From NCBI RefSeq assembly GCF_014982855.1, contig NZ_JADCKF010000002.1:62001-126000 (forward strand): 64,000 nt of DNA, in the 5' to 3' direction. The position numbers were made by a program, and so were the translations under genes. This DNA is from Pseudoflavonifractor gallinarum (GTDB lineage Bacteria > Bacillota > Clostridia > Oscillospirales > Oscillospiraceae). Within the stretch, counting starts at the first letter, position 1, and each line of letters begins with the position of its first letter. Positions 63,953 to 64,000 of the stretch are shown piece after piece. The notes beneath the pieces were generated by a model. It was not told where the DNA came from. It saw only the letters and a program-made list of their open reading frames with translations, and did no database searches.

Positions 63953-64000
63953 GGTCGGCGGATCGGGAAGAAGGATATAACATAAATTTGGAGATGTACC
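63953..64000 (+). other. Window end, no gene seen
   Basis: The last 48 bases are AT-richer than the core and hold no recognisable coding start, terminator or RNA. An ATG at 63994 has GGAG directly against it, too close to initiate. Confidence 0.4.

Overview
The window is about 60% GC chromosomal DNA from a Gram-positive anaerobe. The rpoB-rpoC-L7Ae-rpsL-rpsG-fusA-tuf order, sigma-A type promoters (TTGACA or TTGCAA, 17 bp, TATAAT), strong AGGAGG ribosome sites and families such as CD1247-type zinc ribbons, DUF4830, DUF2975/YozG and a FeoB-associated Cys-rich peptide point to class Clostridia. The high GC and these families suggest an Oscillospiraceae gut commensal of the Flavonifractor/Pseudoflavonifractor/Lawsonibacter type. 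The genus is inference, because no 16S gene is present. Almost all of the window is core genome on the + strand; I see no insertion sequence, prophage or CRISPR array.

Layout. 1-10.3 kb: transcription and translation core, ending in a strong terminator. 10.4-13.3 kb: MscS channel, a membrane protein, DUF4830 protein (minus) and an RsuA-type pseudouridine synthase. 13.4-18.9 kb: PucR/CdaR-type regulator, then ftsE-ftsX, an M23 murein hydrolase activator and a CtpA protease (septal wall remodelling). 18.9-22.2 kb: unknown protein, greA, and lysS with an extra tRNA-binding domain. 22.2-30.4 kb: structured leader, trkH-trkA potassium uptake, SpoU methylase, dprA, a second structured gap, topA, trmFO. 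30.4-31.2 kb: a small accessory patch with two tandem XRE regulators and a divergent small protein around an 11-bp inverted repeat. 31.3-43.4 kb: plsX, acpP, rnc, then a long operon smc-zinc ribbon-ftsY-rph-rdgB-yhbY-nadD/yqeK-LCP-rsfS. 43.4-48.6 kb: iscU-like scaffold (minus), AI-2E exporter family protein, an apparent relic of an ECF sigma gene with its promoter, an exported hypothetical (minus), leuS. 48.7-56.5 kb: rpsU, a 22-repeat Sel1 protein, a TIM-barrel-like protein (minus), yqeG-nfo-pepP, efp, a zinc-ribbon protein. 56.5-60.1 kb: iron uptake (FeoA-FeoB fusion and Cys-rich partner) behind a palindromic operator, and a sirtuin. 60.1-64 kb: a non-coding hairpin-rich element between 25-bp direct repeats, a DUF2975-YozG-membrane protein operon, a minus-strand glutamine amidotransferase-xpt operon, and a non-coding tail with two decayed tRNA-Ser-like repeats.

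The least explained parts are non-coding: the lysS-trkH and dprA-topA gaps fold on paper like cis-regulatory RNAs, the 60.13-60.53 kb element resembles a small mobile or structured repeat, and 63.4-64.0 kb carries a promoter followed by tRNA-like repeats. All foldings and family calls were made by eye; none was computed.
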